From positions 62,001-126,000 of the forward strand of contig VXCM01000907.1 of the NCBI GenBank assembly GCA_014773175.1: a stretch of 64,000 bases of DNA. Reading direction: 5' to 3'. Source of the DNA: Lucifuga dentata (lineage: Eukaryota > Chordata > Actinopteri > Ophidiiformes > Bythitidae). The notes under the pieces were generated by a model. The model searched no databases. It worked only from the letters and a program-made list of their open reading frames with translations, and had not been told where the DNA came from. Made by a program: the position numbers and the translations under genes. Below, one piece after another: positions 50,380 through 61,773 of the stretch. Numbering within the stretch: position 1 is the first letter of the stretch; the number at the start of each line of letters is the position of its first letter.

Positions 50380-53300
50380 TAAAGAAACAACTTCCACCTC
50401 TCTCTGTCACACATGCACAAACACTGATTCGTCCAAACTAATCACTGCAGTTTCATGCCCCAAAGGAGCATCAAGAGAATGTAGGACCTGTGTGAAAGAG
50501 GACAGCAGTACCAAGTACCAAACACTTCAACATGTAGCGAGGTTCGTATGCTGCTGTCATCTCAATTAACCTCCACATAGCTTCGCCGATTGTGCTCTCT
50601 GTCCTGACCTTTTATCTTTGGAAGCATAACAGAATGATAGGCGTACTCCCTGTCTGTCTGTTGTGTTATCTGATCCAAAGCTGAGGACTTGGACTTGGCA
50701 GTGGATTGTGTATGGGTCAGTGGGTCAGTGTGTGAGGAGATGTGAGTCTCTCTCTCTCTTGCATGTGCACAAGTATACAGAACAGCACATGAGCAAAGAT
50801 TAATAGTAGTAAATTCTCTCAGCTTTATTACCCTTGTTTAGTGCATATGGTTAAGGAGGAGAAAACACAAGGCAATGCTGATACTGAGAATTCAGGAGCA
50901 AGGACTGGACTGGCGGGCTGGATCTGACACAGCATAAACCATCTTTGCTTGTTCTTTTCACAACCATACATCAAATCTGAGGTCATTTTAATGACTTTTA
51001 ATGTCTCAACTGGTGAAATTTGAGGTCTCATTTCTAGTGTGTTAATTTTAAAAGTGGTGCTGTATTATCGTGGAAAATCTGGGCTTTCCTCACAAAGTGA
51101 CAGATTTCCACAAAGCTGTGGCATATGTTATATAATGACAAGCTGAGGCCATCAAAACAATCATTTCCAAAGGGACTGTGAAGACACATTTCCAACATGG
51201 TGGAATATAAAACCTGTGAGTATTCTCTTTTTATCTCAGTTTCTGAAGCATTTTCAGTGGTAAAATGCTCAGAATAATAACATCCTAACAATAATCCCGT
51301 TGACACAGGAGGAGGAATTAGACCAAAGCTAAAACTTAAAAACTTAGACAGACAAAGAAGACATTTTAAAGTGAGACAATCTAATATAGAGAGTAGAAGA
51401 GGATGGTGTAAGAGTATATTTCAGTGGATAGAAAGTGATGATACCCTTTTCCTGCTATAAAAACTATAAAAAGTGAATGCAGCTGTTCATTGCCAAAAAG
51501 AAAATTACAGTTTATTTTTAAAGTCACTTTCCAAGCTTATAGGGAGCCCATGATTGATTTTTTAAACTTTTTCAGTGAAGCATGGCTCTTATTTTTTAAA
51601 TTCTTCCTGCCTTGATTTAAAGATGGGTTGGACAACATCAATCAATACTAGTAAATTATTTATTGTAAATAGTGAATCCACACAGCTGAAGTGGTTGAGA
51701 TGCTGTTTACCTTCCAGGTTCATTCCAGCCTGAAGACATTTCCTGAAGCGGCAGGCTGGACAGTTCTTCCTGCGGATCTTATCGATGATGCAGTCATTCC
51801 TCCCTGCACACAGGTAGTTGTGCTGGCCTGTAGGAAAGACAGAATAAAAGAGAAGGAAAGTGAGACACATTAGCTGGCCAAGAAGGTTTAAGAAGGATTA
51901 GCCTAAGCAGTATTTATTGTGATCACACTAACCATCTGTTGATTCTAGTAAACCTGAAAAGACTCTGACATCCGTCTGATTGCTTCACTTCCTCAAGTCT
52001 ACACTTGGAATAAAACCTCAATCCATGATCTTTCCATACAGCTGTCAAAGTTCACGAGCTCCTTAACCTTTTTAGGAATTCACAATATGCCACTCTTTTG
52101 ACTGCAGGAACCTAGTTCAGGTTTCTTAAGCCGCATCTTGTTCCCCAAAAAGACCCTGCTCCTGAGATGGTAGTTTCCGCTGGAAGAGGGTGGAATTTGA
52201 GGGTGGAATGCCAAATGTTGCAAACTGCTGAAGCACAAGCCATTGCCGTGGCTTGTGTAGAACATTCATTTAGACCACAGGGAATCACTGGTTGTCACTA
52301 GTATCAATATTAGGAATAAGGAATAGCAATTAATGTTGTATACAGATGATACTCAGATTTTTGTCTGCACTGCAATTAAGACCAAAATGCAGGATAAGCC
52401 ACATGGATGGACATAATAGGATTTCATTGTTCGCTGTATATACTTAACCTGTTGTCTAATCACCTAATGAAAGGACGCATGCCAGGTGAGGAAATACATT
52501 TGCAGAATGCTTACATTGATTGGATGTTTATATGGTTAGTTAAATTGACTTATAATCACATAATCTAGATCTGCTATTGGAATACGTTAACATTGATTTA
52601 TGCCAATTTCAATCAATTCAATCAATCAAGTTTCAATTTGAAATACATCAACTTATTGCCTTAATTGCATTACCATCAAAGAATCAAATTTGAAGTACAT
52701 GTAAATCTGCTGAGTGAAAACTGAAACGTGACCATCTTTTTCTAATTGTTTCAATGCAGTTATGTACTGTCAGAAAAAGAATGCAGATTCTCACTTCTTT
52801 CCAATGTTGATTCAAAAATTTCCGTCACACAACAATCTCTTGCATAGCTGTATTTAAAAATGACATCTCAAAGCAAGTCGTTGTGTAATTCATCAATGTT
52901 CTAATTTGCCTAGTCACATTTGTTGATATTATGTGGAAATGCAAACAAAAATGAGCTCAAGGAAGATTTAAGATTTAGTTCCTCATTTAAATCCTGACTT
53001 TAGATCCTGGGACTATTTGGTATGCCTTCCACTTGTGGCCCATTTAGTCTACATTTAATTGCGAACCATGTACACTCTACTTAAGTATCCACAATAGGAA
53101 TGCAACTATTGAATAAAGTGCTAAAATCCTAAAAAGTTTCTCTTCAAACACCTGCAAGTTCTATTTTATGCCATGATAGCATGACAGTTCAATAGAATTA
53201 ACCAAGGCTAAAGGTGCCTATGTCTCACTTAGCACGTTTAGTATTTGCATGATTGAGCCTGAGGATCATCACAAGTCTAATTTTACTGCATCATCTCACA

Positions 53301-56300
53301 TCAAGTCCAGACTGAGACAATCAACTAAAAAAGACAAAATAAAAAAGGGGAAATCTTGTAATGTCAAGCCAATAAGGGCAGCCAACTGTGATTAAATCAT
53401 CTCACAGGCTGATTTTGTTTGGAAATGTGTTGAAAGGTCACTTTTTACCATTCAATTATGGTACGCATTCTGTGTAATTAAATCTTATTTAATAAGAATC
53501 ACCTCTCATATACTAGATGAGCCACCGTCATGTCATAGAATGTAATACATTTTCATGTTATCATCAAAGGGAGTGGAAAACAATGAAAATGACGGCAATT
53601 TATCCCTTCCTTCTGCCAAACTGTGATGGTCCTTGTCAATGTTAACTCCCACTGCTGGCCTGGACAGAGTGTAAAAAGCCATGAACGTCCTCTAACATAG
53701 ACAGAGATGCCAAGTGCTTCTTTTCCTCCAACAGTAAAGATGTTTACCAGCAAGCAGAAGCAGAAGATTCACACTATCCCCCAGAATCGACCAATGCTCC
53801 AACCAACTAATGAATCATCACTGCAGCGATAAGCATGCAATCCCTCATTGGCATCCTACCTGTAATCGCTTCAAATTGATTTTTTCAAGGGAGTGCTGAG
53901 CCAAGATGGATGCCGCTACTGGGGGTTAAACGTGGCTTCAAAGGTGGGGTGTGAGTGTTTTTCCTCTGTCACTCAGACATCCCTGTCCTTTTTTGAATGG
54001 GACCAACAGTCTGGCAGCCAATCAGTCTTCTGTAGATTAGATTTTATATGATTCATAATTTCCAAATAGCATGGAATCCATTAAAACCTTGACATCCATT
54101 ACATTCATCTGGCTGCCATCTATGCAAAGAAGGGCTTTCTATAGCTTTTCAGAGTTGCTACCTCATCTCGTATTTGAAGCTGCCCCTTGAATTAAACCAT
54201 TCACAGGCTATGTTGCTTTTATCACCACAAATGTTTAAACATTATTTTAATTGTTTGATTCACAATAACTTACACAATAAGTTTAATTTTAAATCCATTC
54301 TGGACATGTGCATAAACCTTTTCTGGATGACTGAATGCCTAATTATAGTCTACACTCCCCTACCACTGATTACACATGGAAGTCTGCTCATGGGTGGCCT
54401 GCTCATTTGTCACTTCTGTTATAATAGGTCAGGATATAATAGCATTATTCATTATACAGCAGATCTCCATAGCTTTTACACTTGTAGGAGCAGTAGAAAC
54501 AGACAATGCAATGAACAATTGTATGGAATTATACAGTAACTCTTTAACATATGAAGGTTATTATTCAAACTTTAGCAAAACCTTCTAAACTGGAACTCTG
54601 AGATAATTTTATTTTTTTTCCCTCTTTCTATGATACTATCCAGGAACCTTTCTTTAATCCTGCAAACACACCAAGAAGACCAAGTATGTGTAAAATATCA
54701 TTGGTTGAGAAAAGTTCCTGTGCACGATTAGTAGTAAAACCAACAAAATGCCCTTTGGGACCATGAAGCATTGCTGTCTGATCTGTAAAATATCATGGGC
54801 CTATTGGATTCACTGTGTTTGAAGCAGCTTTTTGAACTAAAGGGCATTCAGTAACACTCTTGGCACATAACAGAATAAAAGTGAATAGAATCAAATAGAA
54901 ATCTTAGCATCTTAGCAGGGGTGGATTAAAAAAAAAACACAGAAATATACTGACATACATGAAAATTTGTTTACCAATGTGTCACTGAGTCTAAGAGCAT
55001 AATCTCATAACAAGATGAAAACATCAGGAGGGAAATGTGTTCCTTATGCCATTATAAACCATGCGCAGCAATCCTCTGACTTACTGACTCACATAAATTG
55101 GCTGCCGACATATTCTGAATCCACCGCCATGTTTAACAGTTAGAAAACATGTAGAAAAGTTGCTTTGGTTTTAATAAATGGGCTCAGATGTGGGGAAAGC
55201 ATGAATGATGACCCCTGCAGGAACGTATAGCTTTTTGCTGTTATTAATGGAGCAAAGTTTTGTTTATTTATTATTTATTTGTCATTTATTTGTTATATAT
55301 TTATCAGGGACAATACATCCAACATTGCCACAAAGAAATGTGGTCCGTGCAACTTATATAAGACTTCTATAGCTTATGGGAAAAAAATATTTTTATTTAT
55401 TCAGTGCCATTTTACCAATGACACACTGACAACTGCTGGGGTGTAAACTGATGTGTGGAGTTGATGGTGTGGTGAAAACTGGTTGCTGTGAGTTTCAGCT
55501 GTAGTGAACAGCAGCATAAACAGCCATCTGTGGTGTCAAAGTGGCAGCTGAATACCGACAAATCAGCTGCTCTGATCTGCTAACAGTCGGCTGGCCTTTA
55601 GCTGGTGATAGTTTCACAGCTAACGTTACCAAGAAGGACTAATTATATGAAACAGTAACCAGCAAATATTCTTTTATTTTTACTAACCCTGCTTAACTAT
55701 TACTATTATTAAGGAGGTTATGTGTGTGTGTGTTTGTCTGTTTCTGAGTTTATTGGTTTGTTTGTTAGCAGAATATCTCAAAAAGTTATTGGGTTTGGAT
55801 GAAATTTGGGGGATTGATAATGTCAAGAGGAAAAAATGTTAAAATTTTGGAGTTGATGGACCTGAAGGTGGAACTTTAATAGCCACTTTTACATTTTAGC
55901 CTTTACTTTTTGAAACATACGTCGTAGGATCAAAATTCTTCTTTTTTTTTTTTTTTTNTTTTTTTTTTTTTTTTGGATTCTTTGGATCTATACGATTCCA
56001 ACCATACAGGCCATGTCCATTTTCACCTGACTAGATTTTCTGCCATTTTGAATTTTTTTCCATAACAGTTTATTTATTTATTTATTTTTATTTTTTTGCA
56101 TTTTCTCCTTCAATTTTGATTCAATTGACACAACATGTTACATGTAGAATGTCTGGACCAAGCCAGAAAAAGTTATTTCTTTGCTTTTGATACTACTTAC
56201 CATTTTGCTACAACTGGCACATACCTCTGCCACAGTTGTGCCTGAGTGCCTTCTTGTTATTGTGTTTTTCCACTATTATAATAATACCCAGCAAACTAAC

Positions 56301-59300
56301 TTCCATATAGTTATTTCTAACAGCATATGATACTGCGGTGCCATTGTTATCTGGTGATGGGTAAGAGGTTGCTACAGAAACAGCTATCAAGCTGTCAGAC
56401 ACTCCTCAGTGTCGCTTCATGAAACATTTGGCAGTCGCCTACTTTACAGAGTAAATGTGTTATAGAAAATGTGTCATAGCTGCAAGTCCTTGAGCTACTC
56501 ATGACTTTTTATATTAAATAAATTCAAATGAAACAGTCAAAAGCAATTTTCACACTTTTCATTCTCATTCTGTCATCTAAGAGACACTCAGAATGTTATA
56601 TTGTGAACTTAGATTCATAGTCATTTAGAGTAATGTGCTGAGATCCAGAGATCCATGCTCATTTGCTGTGTTGCTGGGACTTAGTAAAGATGAGAGGAAC
56701 ATTATCCATTATTTAGCCTAAAGAATCAAGCAATAGATATTCAGTAATGTATAACAATAACACTCTTGCTCTCATTCTATTAACTGTCCTATAATGTCCC
56801 TGTTTAAGGCTTCCATTCAGACATAAGAGCAACATGTGGCTAAAAAAATGTTTTTGAGTTTTTTTTATTCTTCATTTGGGACTCTGAATTTTTTATCACC
56901 ATCACCATAATTCACTGCAGACTGCAACCAGCACTAACCTGATAATCACTAAACCCATAGTCCTGCAGATGGTAGTGATGGTTCCTTTTTCCCTGACATG
57001 AATAGTGTTGTGAGAATGATTAATTATGATGATATTGGCAAAACATAGTTGCTTTAAAGCTTGTTTTATGCTTAAACTGTCCGCAAGGGCGCACAGGTCC
57101 GCGATGACAAACTGACATCACACAGTAAGACCACATGGTCCACGTGGTGTCTTTTTGTCTGTCTGTGCACATCCCAGATTTTATAACTCTGAAACAAAAA
57201 AATAAAGGAGGTGCTAGCAGCAGAGATTCAAAAATACAGGCATTCGTATGAAAATGAAAAGATCATCAATGAAAGATCATCAAAAAAGCCAAATGACAAA
57301 GAATTCCTGGTATGAAATCTCACAAAATCTTGGAAAAGAATGGACATTGTTGGAAAAATGGAAAAATTTAATAGACCAGTATGTGCCTCACCTCCTTTTA
57401 TTTAGTGGCTCCCCTTTATTTTTTTGTTGCAGCACCACTAAACACAGCAGTGCTTCCTCATAAAAATCACTTGTCACTGGTACTTGTAAACAAGGGACTT
57501 CTTCTATGATACTATGTGCTGTAGGCATGCGTTTTTGATACACTGCCCCCTGCAGTTTGAAATATTGGTTTTGTAGCAAGGAGAAAACCACTTAGAGTAT
57601 AAAAGCGAACGACCATGCGGAAAGCATAATTCAGCCTTAAAGGCTGAATTATGCTTAAGGCTTAAGCCTTAAGGCTTCATAATACTTTACAAATATTTTT
57701 GGCTCACCAAGAAGAAATCTGGCTATGGCCAAAATACATTCATCATCAGACACAATGACACACATAGTGATCATAAAATATATGATTAGCACAAGCAAAT
57801 AAAACAAAAAGGTGATTTTAAGTACTAGATCTCAGTAGATTAATGAGCAAAAGACAAAAAGGCCTAACTAGAAACAGACTACACTCTAATAATTAGATCT
57901 AACACCTGTAAGACCAAGTAACGCCAAAGAGGAACATTCCAAGCAGGGATTGAAGAACAAAACACTGACAGGCAATTTATATTGTTTTTAATTACCAAAT
58001 CAAAACATTCGCATGCATTAACACATATTTGGCAGAAAAGGTTTTGCTTGTGTCTAGACAGATTGGTTGTGCTGGAAGAATATAAGGACATGAGTAAATC
58101 AGAAGTGATACTATCACCATCAACATCATGATTATTATTATTATTATTAAAGGTGCATTTATTTACCATCTGTGTTTTGTCGCGCTCTCCATCCTTCACC
58201 ATACAGACAACAACCGGAGAATGGAGAGGGGGAGAAAAACAAAAATGTAAGAACTTTTTCAGTGCCAAGCAGCTCTTTTCCATAAATAAAACTTATCAGA
58301 CACTTCATCTGAGTGCTCTTACACCAGCAGGAGACAAAAAAGCTTAGGATTTAAATAACAGATCTGCAAAATTAACATAATCACACAGCAGAGATCAAAC
58401 TCAACAACACAACTGTAGCTTTCATGCAAGAGATTATCCAGCTCATGTCAAGTGTTCATATTTGTAATTTTGCTGTTTGAATACTTGTATTACTGTTTTT
58501 GCACATAATTGCTAATGGAAAAGCTGCTTTAAACACCAAATGTTCTACCATAAAACACCTGCCACAATTTTTTGCAGAAGTCAATCCGTGTTCACTTTAT
58601 CACCTCAGCTTGGGAGTAAAAATTGGAATATTGTATTTAGTTGCTAATTGTTATAACATTTAATTATAGGTCCAGAGAAAACAAGAGAAATAAAGGGAGT
58701 GAATATAAAATCAAAGAAGAGGACACAAATTGGATTTGAATATAATTGTGGGTCATTTCTCTGCATACAGTTCCAGCAGTTTTACCTCATATGCAGACAA
58801 AGTAGAAGAGTGACACATTTTATAATGTGCGAGTCAGAATGCTAAGGAAATTCTGCTCTGTGTGTTTAGTGAGAGATATCAATAGATTTCTGAATTTATT
58901 TCAGCATATGAATGTGGACCGAAACAGTTCGGACAATATCTGATTCAATGTGCCTCTTTAACCGTTTACATGTTCACATTGAAAATCCAATATGTGCCAT
59001 ACACGAGAAGAAAATCATTTGTGTACCTAGTATTAATAATCAAATGTCAGTGATGAATGTATATAATAAGTGATCAACAGTAAATTATACCTCAGAAAGC
59101 CTCTAAACTAATTACATATCTGCTTTGTGTGTTTCAAACCTTAATCACACTGCAGAGCAGTACAATCCTGTCTAGCTAGTTTCATGACTGATGGTCTTTT
59201 GGAGAAGGCTCAGTCACGCTTTTGATAAACTAAATATACATTCACGATTAAAGTTGCAATCCCCACGGAATTTTTGGTAATGCTTTTGGAAAACAGCTTA

Positions 59301-60644
59301 CTTTTGGTTCTTTAGCATACTTCCTAGCTTATGGATTTTTTCTCTCTAGTCTAACCTAGTCAGTAAAGAAACACACTTTCATGTTACAGATTTTGTCAAG
59401 CCATCTCAAATACCACCACGGTTAGAGTTAGAGTTAACCCTAACGCTAACCCTCTTTCATTTTGCTGACTAGTATGTCACGAATGCAAGTTATGGCAGGA
59501 GATTCTGACAGAAAAACACCAGGACTATAACACACAGGATCTACTGGTCTGTGTTACTGTTTAGGAATCTCTCATTTCTTCACCGCTTGCAGCAGGAAAA
59601 GGAGAGACAGACTGAGGCATGAGCAGAGGGAGACGGACAGAAACAGACGCAGAAGCAGAGATCAGAGGGAGATGGAATGCATAGCAGAAAGCCTTACACA
59701 CAAATTACTTTCCGTTTGTCAGATACATTCCTGCTCCTCCCGTCCTGATGTATTGAAACAAATCAAAAGCAATGCAAGAACAGGATTTCTCAGCACCTCA
59801 TTACAACTTTACGTCTGTGTACAGCATTAACAGCTATGTTAATTGGAAGAGATCCTGGTAGAGGCATTTTAGGAGTTCTTCTGTAAGTTTTTGCAGTTAA
59901 TTAAAACTACATTCAGACGTCTCTGCTTTGGTTCCTGGAAAGAGATAAAAGACATGCAAAAAGCCAGAAACACAATTCAGACCCACAAAAATGCAGTACA
60001 TGGAGTGTGTTTTCTGAGGTTCAACGAGAGCATGATGTTGGCTTGGAGAAAACCATTTAAGAATAGATTTTATTTTCCACTGAAGAAGAGAGAATCACCA
60101 GAAGAGAGAAACTGACTTGCAACAGCTTGACGAGTGGATCTCATGTAATTCAAATGAATGAGAATCTTTGGGACAAAATGTACACAACTAATAGATGCTA
60201 ACCATCACTACGAGGTGCACATGTACAACGTTGTGGCTGCCTAATATAGAATACACAGGCATGAATATGCAAATCTGATTACAGCCTGGTGTAAATTAGC
60301 CCACAATCCATTGGTAGGGCATAGACAGGAGAAAATCCAATAGAAAATGCGCATCTTTTTTTCTTTCCCGACTTCTCAAATTTTCATTGCCGAATCTCAT
60401 GAAATACTGTCAACCAAATCCAGGCTGCATTTCCAGTTCAATCAGTGAGTGAGGTGTATGTGTGTGAGACAAACCTTCTACAGCTCTCTTGAAGAACACC
60501 TTGCAGCTGCCGCAGGTAACGACCCCATAATGGCATCCCGAGGCCTCGTCAGAGCAAACTAAACACACTTTATGGGTCGATCCGCTGGGCTTGGTTTGGC
60601 TGGACACCACAGAGCTGCTGGTCTCCCCTGTTCTGGGTGATGAG
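36285..60644 (-). CDS. nr3c1: nr3c1 glucocorticoid receptor (GR1 type), DNA-binding and ligand-binding exons
   Basis: Eight minus-strand exons: 60475-60644, 58167-58193 (27-nt cassette), 51711-51827, 48690-48962, 45844-45988, 41522-41652, 36833-36990 and 36285-36437. They encode both zinc fingers ([29 protein letters not shown], then [20 protein letters not shown]), a basic hinge (ARKNKK), the whole ligand-binding domain and the conserved LLFHQK end. GR is a cortisol-activated nuclear transcription factor. Residues matching human steroid contacts Asn564, Gln570, Arg611, Gln642, Cys736 and Thr739 are present. [13 protein letters not shown] and MNLEARK separate it from the mineralocorticoid receptor (CGDEA, CRLQKC). 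Exon lengths 117, 145, 131 and 158 equal those I recall for mammalian exons 4, 6, 7 and 8. The exon for the N-terminal domain lies beyond the right end. Confidence 0.97.
36833..36990 (-). CDS. nr3c1: nr3c1 exon: ligand-binding domain helices 9-10
   Basis: Acceptor GTGCATACAG, donor CAGGAG|GTTTGG, 158 nt. It encodes [20 protein letters not shown], then [20 protein letters not shown] and [13 protein letters not shown], including the dimer helix. A (CA)n repeat lies just upstream of the acceptor on the minus strand (37011-37035). Confidence 0.97.
36991..41521 (-). other. nr3c1: nr3c1 intron with MITE copy A
   Basis: It holds (CA)n at 37011-37035, (GT)n at 38207-38229, the TTAA element at 38924-39537 and a possible degenerate transposon at about 40548-40735 (TGAACTCTAGTCCAACTGAA, GGACCAAACCATGCAGGTGT). 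No exon is seen. Confidence 0.8.
38924..39537 (+). mobile_element. TTAA-flanked non-autonomous DNA transposon, copy A (uninterrupted)
   Basis: TTAA flanks both ends (38920-38923, 39538-39541). The termini AGGACCATACC and GTGTGGTCCT are inverted repeats that continue for about 50 bp through TGTTTGAGCCTAATATATT. Its inverse complement matches both flanks of the piwil2 retrocopy, so it serves as an empty-site reference. No transposase. Confidence 0.85.
41522..41652 (-). CDS. nr3c1: nr3c1 exon: ligand-binding domain helices 7-8
   Basis: Acceptor TCCCTTTAG, donor CACAG|GTAATG, 131 nt. It encodes [20 protein letters not shown], then [20 protein letters not shown]. Gln of TDQCEQ matches human Gln642, which contacts the cortisol 17-OH. 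Confidence 0.96.
41952..42889. mobile_element. TIR element with TAGGGCTGGACGATAT ends, hAT-like
   Basis: The left end TAGGGCTGGACGATAT is mirrored on the right by ATATCATCCAGCCCTA. Inside the ends there are TATATACAGTATATA and GATATCGATA self-complementary runs. It has no transposase. An N at 42582 separates two near-identical 67-bp stretches inside it. GGGCTGGRCGATAT ends are familiar from fish hAT-type MITEs, but I found no clear 8-bp duplication. Confidence 0.65.
44540..45540. mobile_element. GC- and CpG-richer insert, candidate solo LTR or retroelement
   Basis: The block differs sharply from its AT-rich flanks and has many CpG (CGCGCGAAGG, CGTGACGACGGCCGCGAGTC). AATAAA lies at 45489 near its right side, followed by a T/G-rich stretch, as in an LTR R region. 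Direct boundaries and a target-site duplication were not found, so the class is open. Confidence 0.35.
45844..45988 (-). CDS. nr3c1: nr3c1 exon: ligand-binding domain helices 4-6
   Basis: Acceptor TTTCGTAG, donor AACAA|GTGCGT, 145 nt. It encodes [20 protein letters not shown], then [12 protein letters not shown] and [11 protein letters not shown]. The Arg of LGWRSY equals human Arg611, which anchors the steroid A-ring ketone. Confidence 0.97.
45989..48689 (-). other. nr3c1: nr3c1 intron with a 38-bp palindrome
   Basis: It holds a (CA)n repeat at 46087-46107 and the perfect palindrome at 47891-47928. Nothing else is recognised. Confidence 0.8.
47891..47928. repeat. Perfect 38-bp palindrome without spacer
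   Basis: CATTCCTGGTAACATACAG is followed immediately by its exact reverse complement. There are no mismatches and no loop. Confidence 0.97.
48690..48962 (-). CDS. nr3c1: nr3c1 exon: hinge and ligand-binding domain helices 1-3
   Basis: Acceptor TCCCACCAG, donor CCAG|GTAACG. It encodes the basic hinge [11 protein letters not shown], then [20 protein letters not shown] and [20 protein letters not shown]. Asn and Gln at the positions of human Asn564 and Gln570 are retained. Confidence 0.97.
48963..51710 (-). other. nr3c1: nr3c1 intron
   Basis: It holds a poly(A) run with an N at 49369 and a (CA)n repeat at 50290-50375 embedded in CA-rich DNA. No exon is recognised. Confidence 0.8.
50290..50375. 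repeat. (CA)n microsatellite with CGCA interruptions
   Basis: CACACA runs interrupted by TACACACGTACATGCACG, then 17 or more CA units. Confidence 0.95.
51711..51827 (-). CDS. nr3c1: nr3c1 exon: second zinc finger
   Basis: Acceptor CCTACAG, donor GGAAG|GTAAAC, 117 nt. It encodes [20 protein letters not shown], then [18 protein letters not shown], including the D-box (AGRND) dimer loop. FRKC identifies GR rather than MR. Confidence 0.98.
57058..57637. mobile_element. PIF/Harbinger-like element with TAA duplication and MADF/Myb remnant
   Basis: TAA flanks both sides (57055-57057 and 57638-57640). The termini AGCTTGTTTTATGCTT and AAGCATAATTCAGCCT are imperfect inverted repeats, with CCGCA / TGCGG inside. 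A 3-bp TWA duplication is diagnostic of Harbinger. A + strand frame at 57248-57400 ([20 protein letters not shown], then ISQNLGKEW and KWKNLIDQY) resembles the Myb/MADF DNA-binding protein of these elements. 580 bp, internally deleted. Confidence 0.7.
57622..57656. repeat. Head-to-head Harbinger terminal repeats around TAA
   Basis: AAGCATAATTCAGCCT, TAA, then the exact reverse complement AGGCTGAATTATGCTT. The second arm is a terminal repeat facing outward, followed by the palindrome AAGGCTTAAGCCTT (57657-57670). Confidence 0.9.
58167..58193 (-). CDS. nr3c1: nr3c1 27-nt microexon: nine-residue insert between the zinc fingers
   Basis: The minus strand reads TGAAG|GATGG ... ACAGATG|GTAAAT. With the flanking exons in frame it gives [17 protein letters not shown]. 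This matches the nine-residue insert reported for salmonid GR1 and for an alternative GR1 splice form in cichlids. The exon is 27 nt and symmetric, so inclusion or skipping keeps the frame. It is too short for ORF-based gene finders. Confidence 0.93.
58194..60474 (-). other. nr3c1: nr3c1 intron between exon 3 and the microexon
   Basis: No repeat or coding feature of note except a short telomere-like motif at 59420-59453. Confidence 0.75.
59420..59453. repeat. Short telomere-like head-to-head motif
   Basis: GGTTAGAGTTAGAGTT is followed by AACCCTAACGCTAACCCT. These are degenerate TTAGGG and CCCTAA units meeting at GTTAAC. Confidence 0.7.
60475..60644 (-). CDS. nr3c1: nr3c1 exon 3: first zinc finger
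   Basis: The minus-strand acceptor is TATTGCAG and the donor is GAAG|GTTTGT. It encodes the end of the N-terminal domain ([20 protein letters not shown]) and the first zinc finger with four Cys and the P-box CGSCKV that reads glucocorticoid response elements. The residue after YGV is Val (YGVVTC); human GR has Leu there. Confidence 0.97.
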
Positions 60645-61167
60645 CTGCAATACATACAGAAGAGAGAAGATATTTAAGTATGCGATACTTGACCTAAATA
60701 TGGAAATGTTATAGAATTTCTGAGATGCAAAGTGGAGGTTTTAAAAGCACTGAGAGTTTCATTTTACTTTCATTTTACTGTTTCTAAAAGGTGTATATGA
60801 CACATTTGATGGCCGTTCATTCAAGAAGCAAAAACTCAGAATTGAAATCAGATAAAAACGCATTTTGATCAAGTTGTTTCTCTGACCATTTTAATCTTTC
60901 CTATGACAACAGCTAGCAGATATTGATACACGCACTGCCAGATTTAGGGGATTCATAAAACACAGTGCCAGATTTAACATGTTGACAAGGACAAATATCA
61001 TCACACAACCATGTTCCGTCATTCACAAACATCTGTTGCCTGTGTCTTTTGTGGTTTTCCTTGAAAGAGGCATTACTCATTTATTTGCTAATGTGCACGT
61101 TAAGCAAGCTATTCATTAAATACACCTTCATGAAAAAATTAGGACTTGTGTTAATTAGTCTGTTTTT

Positions 61168-61250
61168 TTAAATGGCAAGTTTTGGTACGATGTCTCACAT
61201 ATTCTAGTGGCACTATGCCTCATACTCAAGCATCAACCACTAAATCTGCC
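61168..61250. repeat. Dispersed repeat, copy 2
   Basis: Direct match to 13107-13190 (TTTAAATGGCAAGTTTTG, TCTCACATATTCTAGT). The family is unknown. Confidence 0.6.
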
Positions 61251-61773
61251 AACCTGTCTTCCTGTTTTTACTCTGAGAGTATGCTTAATGTGATTTTTAT
61301 GTGAACACTAATGCAAGCACAAACTAAATGAAGTCTGTGACCGACAACTCTTAATGCAGTGACTATGCTCCACATCTCACTCCAAGCTTTCACTTGCGCC
61401 CTAATGCACGTTAACGTCTCATCTGAGCTGAGAAATATCCACGCACAGCATTATCGTTATCCCTGCTGTCTATAATTAGACTGATCTGAGACACCTGAAC
61501 TGTGGTATAAAGCCTAACTAAGCACTAACATAATTTGAACAGATTGCAGGCAACGTGTTGACATGTACAATGGAAGCAGGCAGGTTCGTGTTAAGGCCAA
61601 ATGGAATCTAGAACTTGTGTTAAAAAGACCGAGGTGTGTAATCCTTGACAAGAACTTGACTGCATTACAAAGGCTTAAATCATACCTTAGTTAGCTGTGG
61701 TTTATGTAAGGACACTAATGACTTTGAAATTAAGACCTACAGTATGGATGGATACCTCAGTCCAGATCACAAG

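Larger units (their letters stand above)
51828..58166 (-). other. nr3c1: nr3c1 intron between the microexon and the second zinc-finger exon
   Basis: It holds LINE-tail-like DNA at about 55260-55380 (TTTATCAGGGACAATACATC), a poly(T) run with an N at 55958, and the Harbinger-like element at 57058-57637. The rest is AT-rich with no exon seen. Confidence 0.75.

Noticed and set aside
54174..54588. Open frames of 121 and 70 codons in an nr3c1 intron
   Set aside because: AT-rich chance frames with no conserved motif and no splice-compatible borders.
36285..60644. Mineralocorticoid receptor (nr3c2), whose human neighbour is ARHGAP10
   Set aside because: [20 protein letters not shown] and the WRARQNTDG microexon are glucocorticoid-receptor features, and the RhoGAP neighbour matches ARHGAP26 rather than ARHGAP10.
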